From: DAOVQB01 sp023128935
GTDB taxonomy: Bacteria; Eisenbacteria; RBG-16-71-46; CAIMUX01; WJJG01
Assembly (NCBI GenBank): GCA_030628905.1
Contig: DAOVQB010000209.1
Location: 1-8,153, forward strand
Direction: 5' to 3'
Length of the DNA stretch: 8,153 bases
This document shows positions 5,878 to 8,153 of the stretch, in pieces. Each line of letters starts with the position of its first letter. Position 1 is the first letter of the stretch. Below the pieces are notes generated by a model. That model was not told where the DNA came from and ran no database searches. It saw only the letters and a program-made list of their open reading frames with translations. The position numbers were made by a program, and so were the translations under genes.

Positions 5878-6226
5878 TGGAGGCGGCGGGAATCGAACCC
5901 GCGTCCGGAAGAGATTCATCAAGCGCATCTACGTGTGTATCTCACCTATTGATTCTCACCCGCGGCGGCTCCGATGAGCGGGATTCGCCGCAGGCCAGCC
6001 CTGAAGTTTCGCGACCCCCCTCAGGCAGGAAAGGCCGCTAGCCCACCGTGACAGCGTCTCATCAGCACACCGGCGGGCACCAGTGCTGGGAGACGAGCCG
6101 CTTTAGGCAGCGGCTAGTGCCGGCTCATAGTCGGCAATTGTGTTTTCCCTACTTGTTTTACGAGCCAGTAGGGACCTCGACACGCAGCGCAGGACTCATT
6201 CTCCCCGTCGAACCCAATTCGCCCCC
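5878..6226 (-). ncRNA. ssrA: Transfer-messenger RNA (tmRNA)
   Basis: tmRNA rescues stalled ribosomes with SmpB and adds a degradation tag. The 5' end GGGGGCGAATTGGGTTCGAC (from 6226) and the 3' end CGCGGGTTCGATTCCCGC plus CGCCTCC-A (to 5878) form the tRNA-like domain. The 7-bp acceptor GGGGGCG/CGCCTCC has one G-U pair, and the T-arm is canonical. The discriminator A is followed by CAG, so CCA is not encoded. Between the ends lie the tag frame (6103-6147) and several GC-rich paired segments suited to pseudoknots. About 349 nt is a normal length for a one-piece tmRNA. Confidence 0.95.
6103..6147 (-). other. tmRNA proteolysis-tag reading frame
   Basis: On the minus strand the frame gives ENTIADYEPALAAA then TAA (6105-6103). 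A hydrophobic ALAAA end is typical of tags read by ClpXP-type proteases. The resume codon is uncertain; I place it at or one codon before the GAA at 6147-6145. Confidence 0.8.
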
Positions 6227-6344
6227 GGTACTCGACCGGCGGAAACCAGGCGGTCGGAAAACAGCCCAGAGATCGAGAGAGGGCCGATGGACGCGCGCCT
6301 CTACCGAGAGCCGTCCGCTCCACCCTCAACCCCCCGAGTCTCTG

Positions 6345-6417
<73 letters not shown>

Positions 6418-6599
6418 CCATGGCCAAATCATCGGCGCTCATCACGCAAACGCCAACAATTCAGACTAGCTCAGCTGAGACTAGCTCCGCCAAGATCAAC
6501 CGTCAAGACTCAAGTCCGCAGCTCCATGCCACGGCAGGGCGCGGCATCACCCGCTCCAGCTGGGATGGCAGACCACTGCCCGAGCATGAGTCCTTCCAG

Positions 6600-7181
6600 C
6601 TAGAATGGCAGATCGTCATCCTCTGTCGCAGGATCCAGGGAGCTATCGGGGGTAAAGCCCGAGCCCGCAGGCTGCTCCGCAACGGTTGCGGCGGCAGAAG
6701 CAGACTCCTGCTCACCTGCCTGGGTTCCTGCCGCCTGGTACTCACCTGCCTGGGGTCCTGCCGCCTGGTACTCACCTGACTGGGACCCGGCCTCCTGGTA
6801 CTCACCTGACTGGGACCCGGCCTCCTGGTACCGACCTGCTCCGCCATCGCCGCGGCCGCCCAGCATGACCATGTTATTGGCAACGACCTCGGTCGTCGAC
6901 CTGCGCTGCCCCTGCTGGTCCTCCCACTGCCGGGTCTGCAGCCGGCCCTCGAGAAAGACCTGGCTGCCCTTGCGCAGATACTGGCTGCAGATCTCAGCCA
7001 GCTTATTCCAGACCACGATCCGGTGCCATTCGGTCCGGTCCTGCCGATTGCCGCTGCGATCAGTGAAGCTGTCACTCGTGGCCAGCGTGAAGTTGGCCAC
7101 CGGCGTCCCCGAAGGCGTGTGTCGGATCTCGGGGTCCCTGCCCAGGTTTCCAATCAGCAGGACCTTGTTCAGCCCTTTCAT
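6600..7181 (-). CDS. ssb: Single-stranded DNA-binding protein
   Basis: A 193-aa product that coats single-stranded DNA in replication, repair and recombination. Residues 1-108 form the OB-fold: MKGLNKVLLIGNLGRDPEIR, then VANFTLATS, TEWHRIVVWNKLAE, the SQVFLEGRLQTRQW strand, and VVANNMVMLGG. A flexible Gly/Gln/Ala-rich linker follows, with four 10-residue repeats (118-157). The acidic tip DDDLPF (188-193) is the conserved docking site for partner proteins. Start ATG at 7181 is preceded by GGAGG at good spacing (GAAGGAGGGACG-ATG). It stands alone here, transcribed away from tRNA-Pro. The usual neighbours rpsF and rpsR are absent on the visible side. Confidence 0.97.
   Translation of the reverse strand: MKGLNKVLLIGNLGRDPEIRHTPSGTPVANFTLATSDSFTDRSGNRQDRTEWHRIVVWNKLAEICSQYLRKGSQVFLEGRLQTRQWEDQQGQRRSTTEVVANNMVMLGGRGDGGAGRYQEAGSQSGEYQEAGSQSGEYQAAGPQAGEYQAAGTQAGEQESASAAATVAEQPAGSGFTPDSSLDPATEDDDLPF
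6711..6830 (-). repeat. Four 30-bp tandem repeats inside ssb
   Basis: Units at 6711-6740, 6741-6770, 6771-6800 and 6801-6830. The last two are identical, the first two differ at one position, and the two pairs differ from each other. They encode YQAAGTQAGE, YQAAGPQAGE and two copies of YQEAGSQSGE in the disordered linker, and they keep the reading frame. Confidence 0.95.
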
Positions 7182-7237
7182 CGTCCCTCCTTCGTCAAAA
7201 CGGTTCCATCCGACGGTTTTTCAACAGCTGCTAGTCC

Positions 7238-7266
7238 TTGACGGCCAAACAGCTTGCCGCTAGGCT
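7238..7266 (+). promoter_or_regulatory. Possible sigma70-type promoter for tRNA-Pro
   Basis: TTGACG (7238-7243) and TAGGCT (7261-7266) are separated by 17 bases. The -35 matches 5 of 6 consensus positions, the -10 only 3 of 6. It ends 21 bases before the tRNA, a suitable distance for a short leader. Confidence 0.4.
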
Positions 7267-7287
7267 TATCCCGATGTGGCCAGGCAT

Positions 7288-7361
7288 CGGGGTGTGGCGC
7301 AGTCCGGTAGCGCACCTGCTTTGGGAGCAGGGAGTCGGAGGTTCAAATCCTCTCACCCCGA
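7288..7361 (+). tRNA. tRNA-Pro (anticodon TGG)
   Basis: Acceptor CGGGGTG pairs with CACCCCG, the D-arm contains GCGCAGTCCGGTAGCGC, the anticodon stem CCTGC/GCAGG encloses loop TTTGGGA (anticodon TGG), and the T-loop is TTCAAAT. The discriminator A at 7361 is followed by CAG; CCA is not encoded. Confidence 0.96.
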
Positions 7362-7446
7362 CAGATTGATCGACCAAGCTGAGCAGTCCCAATCCGGCAG
7401 GCTCAGCCTCCTCGATCGCATTCTAGCACCTTCTCGACCCTCGCGC

Positions 7447-7522
7447 GCGCCTGTAGCTCAGGGGATAGAGCAGCGGATTTCTAATCCGCTGGTCGCAGGT
7501 TCGATTCCTGCCAGGCGCGCCA
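7447..7522 (+). tRNA. tRNA-Arg (anticodon TCT)
   Basis: Acceptor GCGCCTG pairs with CAGGCGC, the D-arm is GCTCAGGGGATAGAGC, the anticodon stem GCGGA/TCCGC encloses loop TTTCTAA (anticodon TCT), and the T-arm is GCAGG-TTCGATT-CCTGC. The discriminator is G7519, and CCA is encoded at 7520-7522, unlike the other RNAs here. It follows tRNA-Pro by 85 bases and may share its transcript. Confidence 0.96.
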
Positions 7523-7874
7523 GTTTGCCCCGCCAATTGCTTGTCACTGCAACTGATCGCGCGATCCCGCTTCCTGTGGCATTTTCCGGCCTAATCCCCG
7601 CGCGCCAGATGCACTGGCTTGCATATGGCCCCGGGCATCTGTGTTCAGACCAGAGTGTCTCCATGCGCATTGATAGCAATCGTGGGGCCGTTCTGTGGAA
7701 TGGAATCCCCAAAGGCAGTCTCACTCCATCGGTGACGAAGATACGCATACGACCAGCGTTTCCTCCTTTCGGCTCAGAAGCCGATCTGCCTACGTGGGGA
7801 GGCTCAGTTGGCGCCATGAGTTGGCGATTGGTACAGTCAGGCCCAGTGTCGTAGGATAAAGACGTCCCCAATCA
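7523..7874. other. Stretch without a recognised gene
   Basis: About 350 bases between tRNA-Arg and the inverted-repeat element. Both strands have open frames, but none resembles a family I know. On the minus strand an ATG near 7755 follows an AAAGGAGG by 13 bases, too far for a good ribosome site, and the frame (MRIFVTDGVRLPLGIPFHRT...) runs into antisense tRNA-Arg, so I do not call a gene. Confidence 0.4.
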
Positions 7875-7879
7875 GCTAA

Positions 7880-8037
7880 GGGCCCGCGCAAGAACAACTT
7901 CCTATTTTCGGAGAGGACCGCACCCTCGAGGACGAGGCGCGGTGACGAAGGCGTAGCCGGGACTACTCCGGGGAGCCGCAACGAAGTCCCCAGCCTTCGG
8001 GACCGGTGAAAACGGGAAGTTATTCTTGCGCGAGCCC
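7880..8037. mobile_element. MITE-like inverted-repeat element flanked by TAA
   Basis: The arms around 7875-7909 and 8008-8042 are inverted copies agreeing at 30 of 35 positions (core CGCGCAAGAA-C/T-AACTTCC). Taking the element as 7880-8037 (158 bp), it is flanked on both sides by TAA (7877-7879, 8038-8040), a plausible 3-bp target duplication. The centre is GC-rich with further hairpins (for example ACCGCACCCTCG near 7918 against CGAGGCGCGGT) and has no gene. Alternatives are a structured RNA or a palindromic repeat of another kind. Confidence 0.6.
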
Positions 8038-8153
8038 TAAGCCCATCTTGACCACTCCTGTAGTTCTGGGATCACGTAAAACGTAATCAAATAAGGTTGG
8101 TAGGGGATTTTGCGCCGCTTGTTGTATATACGTAATAGTTTGCTATTGACATC
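8037..8153 (-). CDS. Possible gene fragment running off the window edge
   Basis: The minus strand is open from the edge (8153) to TAG at 8039-8037 and reads DVNSKLLRIYNKRRKIPYQP then YLITFYVIPELQEW and a short end. The basic-then-hydrophobic pattern faintly recalls the N-terminal region of IS4-type transposases. The stop lies on the TAA flank of the MITE-like element. This stretch is clearly AT-richer than the rest. I cannot identify it. Confidence 0.25.
   Translation of the reverse strand, partial: DVNSKLLRIYNKRRKIPYQPYLITFYVIPELQEWSRWA

Noticed and set aside
6471..6491. Short GACTAGCTC direct repeats and CTCAGCTGAG palindrome downstream of ssb
   Set aside because: Too short and without a T-tract to support a terminator or operator call.
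7378..7407. GCTGAGC/GCTCAGC inverted repeat between the two plus-strand tRNAs as a terminator
   Set aside because: The stem is only 7 bp with a 16-base loop and no T-tract; it may be chance.
7458..7871. Minus-strand 137-codon frame containing LARLAGIEPATSGLEI
   Set aside because: That segment is the antisense translation of tRNA-Arg, a common false protein.

Overview
The window looks like a GC-rich bacterial chromosome segment from an uncultivated lineage. The FN3-BACON-lipoprotein style of the large secreted protein and the DUF5674 gene pair recall candidate phyla of the FCB superphylum (Eisenbacteria, Zixibacteria or Latescibacteria-like). That placement comes from memory of similar proteins and is not proven here. 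The window has two halves. Roughly 1-4900 is an accessory region of broken or mobile parts. Roughly 4860-7520 carries housekeeping genes: tmRNA, three tRNA genes and ssb. A MITE-like element lies at the right edge.

Left part (1-2420, mostly minus strand). A 552-aa lipoprotein gene (762-2420) encodes lipobox, FN3, BACON-like and FGE-sulfatase/C-type-lectin-fold domains. Its last ~37 residues have the layout of a variable region of a diversity-generating retroelement (DGR): a conserved RVVRGGGW...GFRLAR frame with NNC codons at exposed positions. Downstream come a GC-rich intergenic stretch with two tight hairpins and then a short gene (198-524) resembling DGR accessory HRDC-type proteins. That gene seems cut off where a palindromic ~107-bp repeat begins. 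No template repeat or reverse transcriptase is visible, so this looks like an orphan or remote DGR target cassette, or one whose left part lies outside the window or was lost.

Middle (2421-4885). There is a recombinase-like helix-turn-helix tail on the plus strand (2585-2737). Next is the C-terminal half of an SbcC/SMC-like ATPase on the minus strand (2770-3930) lacking its Walker A half. An internally deleted DDE insertion sequence with clear terminal inverted repeats follows (4024-4771). Directly beyond it is a 34-residue tail of another transposase (4781-4884).

Right part. A translationally coupled minus-strand pair (5220-5567, DUF5674; 4861-5223, a GRWW/SEVSRA small protein) is followed by tmRNA (5878-6226, minus; tag ending ADYEPALAAA), tRNA-Lys(CTT) (minus), ssb (minus, with four 30-bp tandem repeats in the linker), then divergent tRNA-Pro(TGG) and tRNA-Arg(TCT) on the plus strand. 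The debris lies on the 3' side of the tmRNA gene, a common integration site. From 7523 to 7874 nothing recognisable is seen. A 158-bp inverted-repeat element flanked by TAA (7880-8037) follows, and then an AT-richer edge with a possible gene fragment.
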